This document shows, one piece after another, positions 8,115-15,337 of a stretch of DNA of 64,000 nucleotides. A model generated the notes under the pieces. It did no database searches. It had not been told where the DNA came from and saw only the letters and a program-made list of their open reading frames with translations. The position numbers and the translations under genes were made by a program. Origin of the DNA: Chlorogloeopsis sp038404745 (GTDB taxonomy: Bacteria > Cyanobacteriota > Cyanobacteriia > Cyanobacteriales > Nostocaceae); contig NZ_JAYKTT020000005.1 of NCBI RefSeq assembly GCF_038404745.2, forward strand, positions 186,001 through 250,000, read 5' to 3'. How positions within the stretch are numbered: position 1 is the first letter of the stretch; the number at the start of each line of letters is the position of its first letter.

Positions 8115-9119
8115 TTAACCAGGATAATTAACCAAAGGAGCTTCTGCTGGGGCAACTGTCGCCCAGCCTGTTGGGAATGATTGATTGACTACTTGGGCAT
8201 ACTCAGAAGCGGCTTGATTGGATGCAGGAGATGGTTTGTGAGTTGCAGCTTTGGCAAGCCATTGGTGATAATCTTCTGGTGATTCAACCACTACATCAGC
8301 TTGCATAGTTGCAAAGTATGTACCGCTATATTGGGAATCTGTGAGTCGATATTTACCAGAGCGAATAGGGGTGAATTCAAAGTTGATAGTTTTGTTGGGA
8401 ACTATATCTTGCTTGAGTCGAAAGGCAGGAACGTAGAAGCCGTGCAGAACATCCTCTGATCGCAATGCCAAACGTACTCTGCGATCGCTAGGCAAGTGTA
8501 GTTCGGTACTGGTGACATTTTTTTCTGGGTAATGGAAAACCCAAGCCCATTGTTTAGCAAGGACATCGATTTGTTCTATATGCTCTAAATTTGATGCGAT
8601 TTCAGAAGACGCGGAGATATTATCAAAAATATTCCCCGCGTCCCCGCGTCCCCGTGTCCCCGTGTCCTCTTGGTTCCCCGCGTCCTCTACTGTTACCGCA
8701 TAGGCTGATTCCATCCCCATCGGCATATGCAAGTGCATTAGATGATTTGGCCCTTGAATGCCCATTTGTTCGTAGATTTGGTAGCTGTAACCGGCAATCC
8801 AAAACACGAGTAGAATTGGGATTGCTGTCCAAACAACTTCTAATGTCACATTACCCTCAATAGGAGGGCCATCGCAAATCTCGCCCTTTTTCGCCCGATG
8901 GAAAATAATAGAATACATTAGCGTTCCGGTAACTCCCAAAAAGATGAATGCACCTAGAGTTACCAAGAAGCTAAACAAGTCATCAACTAGTCGAGATTCA
9001 GCCGCAGCTTCTGGAGGTAGCCAAGAGTAAGCCTGCTTCCCGATCCAGAGACTGGTTGTAGTGAGCGCGATCGCACTCGTGATCAATGTCAAAATCTTTA
9101 ATAATTTCTGGATTTTCAT
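8115..9119 (-). CDS. coxB: Terminal oxidase subunit II lacking CuA ligands (ARTO/Cox3 type), with a repeat-encoded insertion
   Basis: A 334-residue protein with two membrane helices (about 50-72 and 93-112) and a periplasmic or lumenal cupredoxin domain. The CuA-binding cysteines are missing. The loop reads DSQYSGTYFATM (261-272), where CuA proteins have two cysteines and a histidine; only H226 and M272 remain. This is the ARTO/Cox3 pattern, so electrons probably come from quinol or another donor without CuA. Residues about 145-170 (EDAGN...DTGTRG...GNI) are encoded by a tandem CCCCGYGT repeat at 8633-8690, an insertion between the helices and the cupredoxin core. The same element occurs in nifE. 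Confidence 0.9.
   Translation of the reverse strand: MKIQKLLKILTLITSAIALTTTSLWIGKQAYSWLPPEAAAESRLVDDLFSFLVTLGAFIFLGVTGTLMYSIIFHRAKKGEICDGPPIEGNVTLEVVWTAIPILLVFWIAGYSYQIYEQMGIQGPNHLMHLHMPMGMESAYAVTVEDAGNQEDTGTRGRGDAGNIFDNISASSEIASNLEHIEQIDVLAKQWAWVFHYPEKNVTSTELHLPSDRRVRLALRSEDVLHGFYVPAFRLKQDIVPNKTINFEFTPIRSGKYRLTDSQYSGTYFATMQADVVVESPEDYHQWLAKAATHKPSPASNQAASEYAQVVNQSFPTGWATVAPAEAPLVNYPG
8612..8692. repeat. CCCCGYGT tandem-repeat element inside coxB
   Basis: Four tandem 8-mers of the form CCCCGYGT are followed by a CCTCT spacer and a further copy. The adjoining DNA at 8612-8632 (GCGGAGATATTATC) also matches the element at the 3' end of nifE. The element keeps the coxB frame. Non-coding relatives lie at 24095-24135, 39728-39865 and 50970-51065. 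Confidence 0.75.
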
Positions 9120-9192
9120 AGCAACAAATTCAGTTATCAGTTACCAGTTATCAGTTATCAGTTGTTCACTGTTGACTGTTAACTGTTTTCGG

Positions 9193-9798
9193 TTATTTGA
9201 GCATTGCGTTCAAATCTCTGCCTACTCGCAGCAATTGATCGGCGGTATTGTGTACCCCAAACTCGGCAGCTAGTTGCGCTCCCAATGTGCCGTGCACATA
9301 CATTACAGCCATGATTGCCACTCCCACAAATAGATAGCTCATCTGCACTTGTCTATCTTCGTGTTTGCGCCAAAGGAAGCGTTGGAATCCACGCCAAACT
9401 GTCATCCCAACAATCAGCGCTAAGAGTAAAACACCACCTACACCATGCCAGAGCATTGTTTCCATTGCCTGCATTCCCCAGGCGCTCTTAACATCTAGTG
9501 GTGCTTCTGCCAGCATGATTTCGTAAAAGCCTGCACCAACTGTAAAAAAGGTGATAATGGCTGAAGCGAGCATATTGTACCAGCCAACATCAAAGAAGTT
9601 GGCACGCTCAACTGGGATTGCTAAAAACTTGAATACCCATTTCTCCAAGGGGAAAAATACACCGACAATATCAAAGAAAATCCCGATAATAAACAGCCCT
9701 AAGGTGAGGTGAACTAAGTTGGGATGAATAGGAACAGAGTATGGCAGTCCATTTGTGCCTAATTGTACTTTTAATTGTTCAATCAGTTCGGAGTTCAT
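9193..9798 (-). CDS. DUF2231 membrane protein of the cox cluster
   Basis: A 201-residue protein with four predicted membrane helices. It contains the DUF2231 start SVPIHPNLVHLTLGLFIIGIFFDIVG, then a WYNMLASAIITFFTVGAGFYE helix and a MLWHGVGGVLLLALIVGMTVWRG helix. Histidines in the helices could bind heme, but no such function is proven. It overlaps the preceding DUF2231 gene by 4 bp and lies 73 bp before coxB, in line with one transcript. The biochemical role is unknown; co-location suggests a partner of the oxidase, perhaps in electron entry or assembly. Confidence 0.8.
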   Translation of the reverse strand: MNSELIEQLKVQLGTNGLPYSVPIHPNLVHLTLGLFIIGIFFDIVGVFFPLEKWVFKFLAIPVERANFFDVGWYNMLASAIITFFTVGAGFYEIMLAEAPLDVKSAWGMQAMETMLWHGVGGVLLLALIVGMTVWRGFQRFLWRKHEDRQVQMSYLFVGVAIMAVMYVHGTLGAQLAAEFGVHNTADQLLRVGRDLNAMLK

Positions 9799-10295
9799 CG
9801 CAAAATACCATCCTTTACTGCTTCAACAACTGGTACTGTATGCAATCCATACACCCAAACAAGTTGATCGCCCAGATATACTTGCATACCAACGATGACA
9901 GCTAATACTAACCCCATTCCTAAATATGCGATCGGTAGTTTGTAGGGATTACGTAGGCGAATCACATAACGCCAAGCTGTAATAGCAGCAATTATTCCTG
10001 AAAGTGACCAGCCAATCAATGTATGCATACTCAGTACCGATTTGGCTAGAGCATAAGGTTTTGCTAATCCAGCTTCAAATTGTCCAAAAATGATAGCGAC
10101 GAAAATAGCGATTGTAGCGAGAAACATATTCCACCAACTCACCTCAAAAAGACGGTGATTGCTAGTAAAATAGCCAATTACATCACAGATAAAAGCAAAC
10201 AAGACCATCGCAATTACAAAATGGACAATAATGGGATGAATCGTATCTGGATATGGTAAATTGTGGTCGTTCAGACGCGTAAAAAACTCAAGCAT
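9795..10295 (-). CDS. DUF2231 membrane protein, first gene of the cox cluster
   Basis: A 166-residue four-helix membrane protein related to its downstream neighbour. The shared motif is YPDTIHPIIVHFVIAMVLFAFICDVIGY; WWNMFLATIAIFVAIIFGQFEAG and MHTLIGWSLSGIIAAITAWRY follow. It is the first gene of the minus-strand oxidase group and has an NtcA-type promoter about 290 bp upstream. Its ATGA overlap with the next gene implies coupled translation. The function is not known. Confidence 0.8.
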   Translation of the reverse strand: MLEFFTRLNDHNLPYPDTIHPIIVHFVIAMVLFAFICDVIGYFTSNHRLFEVSWWNMFLATIAIFVAIIFGQFEAGLAKPYALAKSVLSMHTLIGWSLSGIIAAITAWRYVIRLRNPYKLPIAYLGMGLVLAVIVGMQVYLGDQLVWVYGLHTVPVVEAVKDGILR

Positions 10296-10941
10296 AGAAT
10301 TCTCCTAAGCATATTTACGTGCATCATATAAGCCAAATTTCAAAGATTCACATCCAATCCAAGCAACACATAACCGATATCTATATTTAAATATCTGTGC
10401 AGCGGAATTCGGTTAACCTAAAATCAACTGGTTGTAGCCTTGGATGAATTTGCTTCTATTTCTACATTAATTTTAACAATTCACACATTTTCATAATATT
10501 CTTTAACAAAAGTAAAAAATGTATTTTTTAACCAAAATCATAAATACTAAATGTGAATAATAAACTATAATTTTAAGAATGTAATTATAGTCACTTTTTG
10601 TTACTAATAATTTGTATTTGCAGGTACAAAATATTTTTTAAAATGTAGACAATAAAACAGTTTAATTAGAAAAAAGTAATATATTCACCTGCTGCAACTA
10701 ATTAAATTAATATTGTTGTTTTAGTCTTTGTTTTTATTTCAAAAATTTTTCGATAGGATACTAATATAACCTATATTTTAGGCTTGGTTATTTAAATCAT
10801 GTAACATTCCTGTTTATCAAGAAATCAACCAGGAGGCAGAAGAGTTTACCAATTCTGTATGCTGAGTTCTTGATTCTGCGTTATATTTAATTGGAAATAA
10901 ATGTGATGCGATCGCTAAAAATATTTAGTTGCTACCAATAA
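10296..10941. other. Divergent intergenic region between cox cluster and hupW
   Basis: 646 bp of AT-rich DNA between divergent genes. Apart from the NtcA-type promoter on the minus strand, it holds a possible ribosome-site-like CAGGAGGCAG near 10830 that is not next to any start codon. No further gene was recognised. Confidence 0.6.
10584..10627 (-). promoter_or_regulatory. NtcA-type promoter for the DUF2231-cox operon
   Basis: On the minus strand GTA-N8-TAC (10627 to 10614) is followed after exactly 24 bases by TATAAT (10589 to 10584). This matches the canonical NtcA-activated arrangement GTA-N8-TAC-N20-24-TAN3T. Transcription would start near 10577, leaving a leader of about 280 nt before the first DUF2231 gene. 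NtcA is the nitrogen-control activator needed for heterocyst development, so the site implies induction under nitrogen limitation. It was found by reading, not by a scored search. Confidence 0.6.
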
Positions 10942-11403
10942 ATGCTAACTATTATTGGTTGCGGTAATCTTAACCGTAGAGACGATGCCGTAGGCGTAAT
11001 TATAGCCCAACGCCTACAGCAATATCTTGCCGCACATCCTCATTCCCATGTACAAGTCTATGACTGTGGTACTGCGGGCATGGAAGTGATGTTTCAAGCA
11101 AGAGGTAGCAAACAGTTAATAATTATTGATGCAAGTGCAACAGGTTCCAAAGCAGGTGCGGTATTTAAAGTCCCTGGAAAAGAACTAGAAGCACTGCCGG
11201 AACCCAGTTATAATTTACATGATTTTCGTTGGGATCATGCTTTAGCCGCAGGTAGAAAAATCTTTGAGAATGACTTTCCCCAAAAGGTAATAGTTTATCT
11301 AATTGAAGCGGAAAATCTTGACTTTGGTTGGGAATTAAGCCCTGCTGTTAAGCATTCTGCTGATTTGGTGTTTGCAGAAATAACAGCTATTATCGATGGG
11401 TAG
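10942..11403 (+). CDS. hupW: Hydrogenase maturation endopeptidase (HupW-like)
   Basis: A 153-residue protein of the HycI/HupD peptidase family. It starts MLTIIGCGNLNRRDDAVGV, matching the GxGN-x4-DD motif that contains a nickel-sensing acidic residue; a further acidic site is IIIDAS and the conserved H is in YNLHDFRWDHALAAG. These enzymes clip the C-terminal tail of the NiFe-hydrogenase large subunit after metal insertion. HupW serves the uptake hydrogenase, which recycles H2 from nitrogenase. The symbol rests on motif plus proximity to fdxH/nif; the HoxW class is the alternative. No hydrogenase structural genes are in the window. Confidence 0.75.
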   Translation: MLTIIGCGNLNRRDDAVGVIIAQRLQQYLAAHPHSHVQVYDCGTAGMEVMFQARGSKQLIIIDASATGSKAGAVFKVPGKELEALPEPSYNLHDFRWDHALAAGRKIFENDFPQKVIVYLIEAENLDFGWELSPAVKHSADLVFAEITAIIDG

Positions 11404-11429
11404 TGGTTAGTGGGTAGTATTTAGTAGGA

Positions 11430-11485
11430 GCGGGTTTTTTTGATAATCTTGCCGTTCAAACTGATAATTTATCTTCTAAACCCGC
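11430..11485. repeat. 56-bp GCGGGTTT/AAACCCGC dispersed repeat, copy 1
   Basis: Begins GCGGGTTT and ends AAACCCGC, with the conserved core TGATAATCTTGCCGTTC and TTATCTTCT. It lies right after hupW, where it could act as a bidirectional terminator. Other copies are at 15261, 17459 and 56716, with a divergent one at 18210. Confidence 0.75.
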
Positions 11486-11535
11486 CCGTACCGTGATTAG
11501 TAGTAAATAACCTACTACTTAAATTCCTGTTCCTT

Positions 11536-11907
11536 TTACCTGTTTCCTTCTCGATACACTGAGAGTTCATCTACCCTCATTTCAAAAGGCATTCCCAAAT
11601 TAGTTGGTGGACAAACTCTAATCTTAGCACTGCTAATAATTTCACCCAGCACTGTTGCCATTGGTACTATTTTTTGTAAAACACGCCAGTTAGTAATTTG
11701 ATCCGGACATTCAATTACCAAAGTCATAGCATTGGCACAGGTAATTACATACCAACGGCAAATAGATAACAAATTTTGTATAGTGCGATCGCAAGCATCA
11801 TAAAAATATGTGCTAATAGAATTCTCTAGCTGCTGGCGCAGTATAATATCTGCTGAAGTTAGTTGAGTCGGGTGTGAGTCATCATGATTTAAGCAATAAT
11901 TAGTCAT
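11536..11907 (-). CDS. Conserved-looking hypothetical protein
   Basis: A 123-residue protein that I do not recognise. It has no signal peptide or membrane helix and mixes a helical N-terminal part (SADIILRQQLENSISTYFYDACDRTIQNLLSICRWYVI) with a C-terminal strand-rich part (AKIRVCPPTNLGMPFEMRVDELSVYRE). Codon use is like its neighbours and the ATG start is single. It converges on hupW, and an 850-bp gap precedes it, so it is probably transcribed alone. Its location between hydrogenase-maturation and nif-associated genes gives only a hint of a diazotrophy link. Confidence 0.6.
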   Translation of the reverse strand: MTNYCLNHDDSHPTQLTSADIILRQQLENSISTYFYDACDRTIQNLLSICRWYVITCANAMTLVIECPDQITNWRVLQKIVPMATVLGEIISSAKIRVCPPTNLGMPFEMRVDELSVYREGNR

Positions 11908-12758
11908 TTTTTTCTCTCTTTACATCTGAGGCTGGTTTTGTATAATCACGACATATAGTATGTCCTTGTTTCTGGAAAATCCTGAATTTCATCTCTATAC
12001 ATAGAACTGATTTCACATCCGTGGTTGCGTGAAATCTTTCAAGTTTCAGGCTAGGAAACTCTAGTAACTTCTGAAAACTTTTCTGTATAAGTTTTTCTTG
12101 ATAGCCTTTGATAACGTAATTTGACTGAAAATAGTTAGTTCCACAAACAAAAGCAACTTTCAGCCTTAAGCGTTAGACTTACTTTATTTATACATATCCA
12201 GTAATCGCACAAGCTGTGATAAACTCTTTTTCCCAAGATCTAAATCTATATTGAGAGTGAGTTTACCAAATAGAAAAATAGTACGTATTTGTCGTAGACA
12301 TTAACTCAGTCAGTAATTGTACTCAGAAGATGTCTACAATCTCTAAAGCAATATCTCACGCTCCAGTTTTGTATCTCCAGCTAGATTTATAATAAACACA
12401 ACTAATTAAAAAAAAGAATCCTCTGATACTATTAATCAGTAAAATATAACTCTCTAAACTAATATTAATTAATTTCTAAATTAACCTTAGATAATTATTC
12501 TCATTCTTTCAAAGAGAAGATACTATGTATTTTGCCATTAATTCTCACAATCTGTACGTAAGTTCCTTGTGACTAGCTCACTTTTGCTGATAATTTGATT
12601 CTTAACTATTGATAAATTTAATGTTGATAACTCTTCTCAAATAAATAAATTGCTTAAGCTTGATATAAAAGAGAAATGGTGGATTTTCTCCACCATTCTT
12701 TAAAAACTTGTAGCTACATCATTAAGTATTAAAGAGTATCGCCTACCAATTGAAGCTA
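11908..12758. other. Long AT-rich intergenic region
   Basis: 851 bp without a supportable gene. Apart from the terminator hairpin at 12675-12697 I see only AT-rich DNA and no family repeat. A non-coding RNA cannot be excluded by eye. Confidence 0.55.
12675..12697 (-). terminator. Terminator after the CBS-domain gene
   Basis: A perfect 9-bp stem AATGGTGGA/TCCACCATT with a 5-base loop, followed on the minus strand by TCTCTTTT. It is 62 bp beyond the stop of the CBS-domain gene and fits an intrinsic terminator. Confidence 0.75.
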
Positions 12759-13355
12759 TTAACTAACATTTGCTAATTTCCGTTCATCAGAGAATAGCTC
12801 TCTAGCCGATTTTTCTGATTTTGGCGCGCCATAAAAACAAGCTTCTGCTTCTAGTTCGTCTACCAAATCCCAAGCTTCTATAGCTTTTTTAGAATCAGCA
12901 CCACAGTTGCTGGAAACTGAACGAGCATTGGATATCGCTTTTTGGAGTTCTTTTTGCAAGAATGACAATTTGGGCTTTTCAAGGAAGTCACCTTTCATAA
13001 TAATATCGGTGACGGAAATAATACCCAATAGTTCACCTTGGATAACAGGCGCACGCCATACACCTGTACTAGCAAATAGCCGTGCTACATATTCCACATC
13101 AAGATCGGGATTGACGACAATACAAGGCTTGCTCATAATTTCGTAGATGTGTACCTGTTTGGGATCTTTCCCATGAGCAACCACCTTGGAGACAATATCA
13201 GTCTCGGTAACAATACCGTAAGCATCCCCGTCGTGACGAGCTTCGACAATTAAGCATCGTAATCCTTTGAGCCTCATAAGTTTGACTGCTTCTGCGACAG
13301 TAGCCGAACCGCGAATGGTAGCTACATCTTGAGTCATGATGTGTTTAGCTCTCAT
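12759..13355 (-). CDS. CBS-domain pair protein
   Basis: About 198 residues from ATG at 13355, chosen because AAGGAG lies a few bases upstream; the frame itself is open to 13382. Two CBS motifs are seen: MRAKHIMTQDVATIRGSATVAEAVKLMRLKGLRCLIV, ending in GIVTETDIVSKVV, and IYEIMSKPCIVVNPDLDVEYVARLFASTGVWRAPVI, ending in GIISVTDIIMKG. A helical tail with two cysteines follows. CBS pairs bind adenosyl ligands and act as energy or redox sensors. It has no fused effector, so it may regulate a partner protein. It is monocistronic, with its own terminator. Confidence 0.85.
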   Translation of the reverse strand: MRAKHIMTQDVATIRGSATVAEAVKLMRLKGLRCLIVEARHDGDAYGIVTETDIVSKVVAHGKDPKQVHIYEIMSKPCIVVNPDLDVEYVARLFASTGVWRAPVIQGELLGIISVTDIIMKGDFLEKPKLSFLQKELQKAISNARSVSSNCGADSKKAIEAWDLVDELEAEACFYGAPKSEKSARELFSDERKLANVS

Positions 13356-14042
13356 AATTTCTGCTCCTTTTCCTTTTCGCAAGGAAACTGGTTCTACATT
13401 GCTGCAATTCTTTCCTTACTGCATATGCCTCCGGCATACACGCTTCATCTAAACTGACGCTGAACTGTAAGAAATCAGAGTTGCTATTTCAAAAAGCAAT
13501 TACGAAACTTGAAATTGTGTCGTTTCATGTCTTAATAAATCTGGCTTTTACTGGAAGAAGAATTACGCATTTACCCGTGATTTTTACCTTGAAGATAACT
13601 TAATTTATTCTTGATCTTCAGTTTAGCCAAGATTTATTTATTCTTTAATTACATACAAATCTAATTGCTTTTTGCTGCTAGGTATAAGTGTTGAGACAAT
13701 AATTGAGCCTACATTTATATATTATCTTTAGAGAAAATATGCGCAAGGGTTCAGTTATAAAACTTTGCAAAATTCACTAAGAGCAAAATCTTAAAACAAA
13801 CAAAAGTATTTGTATTTTTTAACTTTATTAAGCAATCAAAGTATGAACTTAGTCTCTGCTTAAAAACATAAACAAAAGTAAAGTTGTAATTAAATATCAA
13901 TAATAAATAGAAAGCAGAGTTGCTTCCCAAGGAATGGAGTATTATCTAAAAACAGTTTCAGCAGTATTAACTCGTATCAATAAGATATCTGACTTCTCAC
14001 ATAATTCGAGTATTTGTATCTTTAAGCATAACAACAATAGTT
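13356..14042. other. AT-rich intergenic region
   Basis: About 690 bp upstream of the CBS gene. It contains the small perfect hairpin TATGCC-TCC-GGCATA near 13425-13439 and otherwise low-complexity AT-rich DNA. A 64-codon open frame at 13934 has no recognisable features and runs into the antisense of the methyltransferase, so it is not called. Confidence 0.5.
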
Positions 14043-14684
14043 CTACAGTTTACGTGCAACTACGTGAAAAATATGCCAGTGTTTTTCTTCTCCTAGTGCC
14101 GTCTTACCAAGATGATCTTCTTCCTTGAACATTTCAACTTTAAAGTCTCGCAGCATCTGTTCTACCTGATCACGGGTATGATGGGTAATAGAAGTATAAG
14201 TAGCCCAAGAATCACGCTCTCCAAATAATTGAGCCGAAAAGCGACCACCAGAACTTAAAGATGTAACAATTTCTTTCCATAATTTCGGAAAAGATTCTGT
14301 CGGACAAAACGGTAGTGAAAAACTAGCATTTACTAAATCTACCAATTCTGGCAAAGTTAAATTTTCAAAGCGAACAACGCGGGTTTGTAAAAGTTTTAAA
14401 TCAATATTAGGATAATTTAACAAACGGGTAATGGCTTCTTGTTGTCCATCAATTGCTAATACTCGCCAACCACGACGCAACAGTTCGACGGTATCTCTTC
14501 CTTCTCCACACCCCAAGTCAACTGCGAAATAAGACTTAGAAGTACTTGGATTTTCTTTATCAAAATAATCCAAAGCTGTAAGCAGAGTATCTCGTGGTGG
14601 ACGTCCCTCTACAGCTTGATAGTAAGCTAACCACTTGTGCTCAAAATCTCCACTATCTGATTTATAAATTTTTGATTCTGACAT
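14043..14684 (-). CDS. Class I SAM-dependent methyltransferase (TehB-like)
   Basis: A 213-residue soluble methyltransferase. Motif I is AVDLGCGEGRDTVELLRRGWRVLAIDG, followed by LQTRVVRFENLTLP and the motif IV/V region VDLVNASFSLPFCP, then GGRFSAQLFGERDSW. This pattern is close to TehB-like and thiopurine-type enzymes acting on small molecules. The substrate is unknown. It is divergent from the mop gene, with an intergenic palindrome between them. Confidence 0.8.
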   Translation of the reverse strand: MSESKIYKSDSGDFEHKWLAYYQAVEGRPPRDTLLTALDYFDKENPSTSKSYFAVDLGCGEGRDTVELLRRGWRVLAIDGQQEAITRLLNYPNIDLKLLQTRVVRFENLTLPELVDLVNASFSLPFCPTESFPKLWKEIVTSLSSGGRFSAQLFGERDSWATYTSITHHTRDQVEQMLRDFKVEMFKEEDHLGKTALGEEKHWHIFHVVARKL

Positions 14685-14751
14685 GATTTATACAATTACA
14701 GTCGTAAATTATAAAAAATCTCTGAATTATTATAAACAAAATCTGAAATAC

Positions 14752-14767
14752 ACATAATGTATTATGT
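14752..14767. promoter_or_regulatory. Palindromic operator-like site between divergent genes
   Basis: ACATAAT-GT-ATTATGT is a perfect 7-bp inverted repeat with a 2-base centre. It lies 55 bp before the mop ATG and 68 bp before the divergent methyltransferase start. Placement and symmetry suit a dimeric repressor or activator site. The regulator is unknown; a molybdate-responsive one is possible but unsupported. Confidence 0.4.
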
Positions 14768-14821
14768 AAAAATAAAACTACTGTGATAGCATGAGCGTGT
14801 TAAAATTAGTAAATTTTAAAT

Positions 14822-15031
14822 ATGAAAATAAGTGCTCGTAACGCTCTCAAAGCTACTGTAAAAAAAATTGTTCCAGGTTCAGTAAATACTGAAGTCACTT
14901 TAGAAATAGCACCAGGAGTAGAAGTTACTTCAATTATCACAAAAGCCTCAGCCGACAGTCTTCAATTAGCAGAAGAAAAAGAAGCTTATGCTGTTATTAA
15001 AGCAACAGATGTAATGGTTGCTGTTGATTAA
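14822..15031 (+). CDS. mop: Molbindin-type molybdate-binding protein (single TOBE/Mop domain)
   Basis: A 69-residue protein that is one complete Mop/TOBE domain: MKISARNALKATVKKIVPGSVNTEVTLEIAPGVEVTSIITKASADSL and ending AVIKATDVMVAVD. Molbindins assemble into hexamers that bind molybdate and buffer the cytoplasmic Mo pool. The location near the nif cluster fits supply of Mo for the nitrogenase cofactor. The gene is monocistronic; the repeat island starting at 15040 follows. Confidence 0.92.
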   Translation: MKISARNALKATVKKIVPGSVNTEVTLEIAPGVEVTSIITKASADSLQLAEEKEAYAVIKATDVMVAVD

Positions 15032-15039
15032 AAAATTAG

Positions 15040-15260
15040 TTAGTGGTTAGTAGGGGAGCCAGTGCGATGGTGAGGCAGCGCGCCCTTGGGGGTTAAGAGC
15101 GTTGTAGCGACTGCCGTAGATGCCCGGTAGACAGGCGTAGCCTGGCTTCTCGGAGAGTAGCGGCTTCTGTAAGTAAGGGTTTCCCGGCATAAAAGAGCGT
15201 AAGCGCCCTTGCGGGTTAAGCGCGTTGTCGCGACTGGCGTCAAGTGGCGTTAACTGGCGT
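15040..15260. repeat. Mosaic repeat island 1
   Basis: A block of dispersed modules without a gene. Positions 15196-15240 are, in reverse, nearly identical to 24166-24210 (core TCGCTACAACGCGCTTAACC). A second weaker reverse copy lies at about 15085-15125. The module CTTCTCGGAGAGTAGCGGCTT at 15145-15167 is shared with 17555-17584 and, inverted, 34378. GGCATAAAAGAGC matches the inverted TTTATGCC module of islands 2 and 4. Confidence 0.7.
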
Positions 15261-15316
15261 GCGGGTTTTGCTGATAATCTTGCCGTTCGAACAGATAATT
15301 TATCTTCTAAACCCGC
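15261..15316. repeat. 56-bp GCGGGTTT/AAACCCGC dispersed repeat, copy 2
   Basis: Same ends and core as the copy at 11430, with few differences. It lies directly after mosaic island 1 and before the ctaB stop codon, so it may terminate mop and ctaB transcripts in opposite directions. Confidence 0.75.
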
Positions 15317-15337
15317 CCCTACAGTGGTCATTATCCA

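Noticed and set aside
12907..13146. Antisense open frames within the CBS, nif, P-ATPase and other genes
   Set aside because: They are shadows of well-supported genes with no motifs of their own.
13934..14128. 64-codon open frame before the methyltransferase stop
   Set aside because: It overlaps the antisense of the methyltransferase gene and shows no domain or coding signature.
15040..15331. Arg/Leu-rich open frames in mosaic island 1 as small proteins
   Set aside because: They are translations of dispersed repeat modules; the same words appear elsewhere in other frames and orientations.
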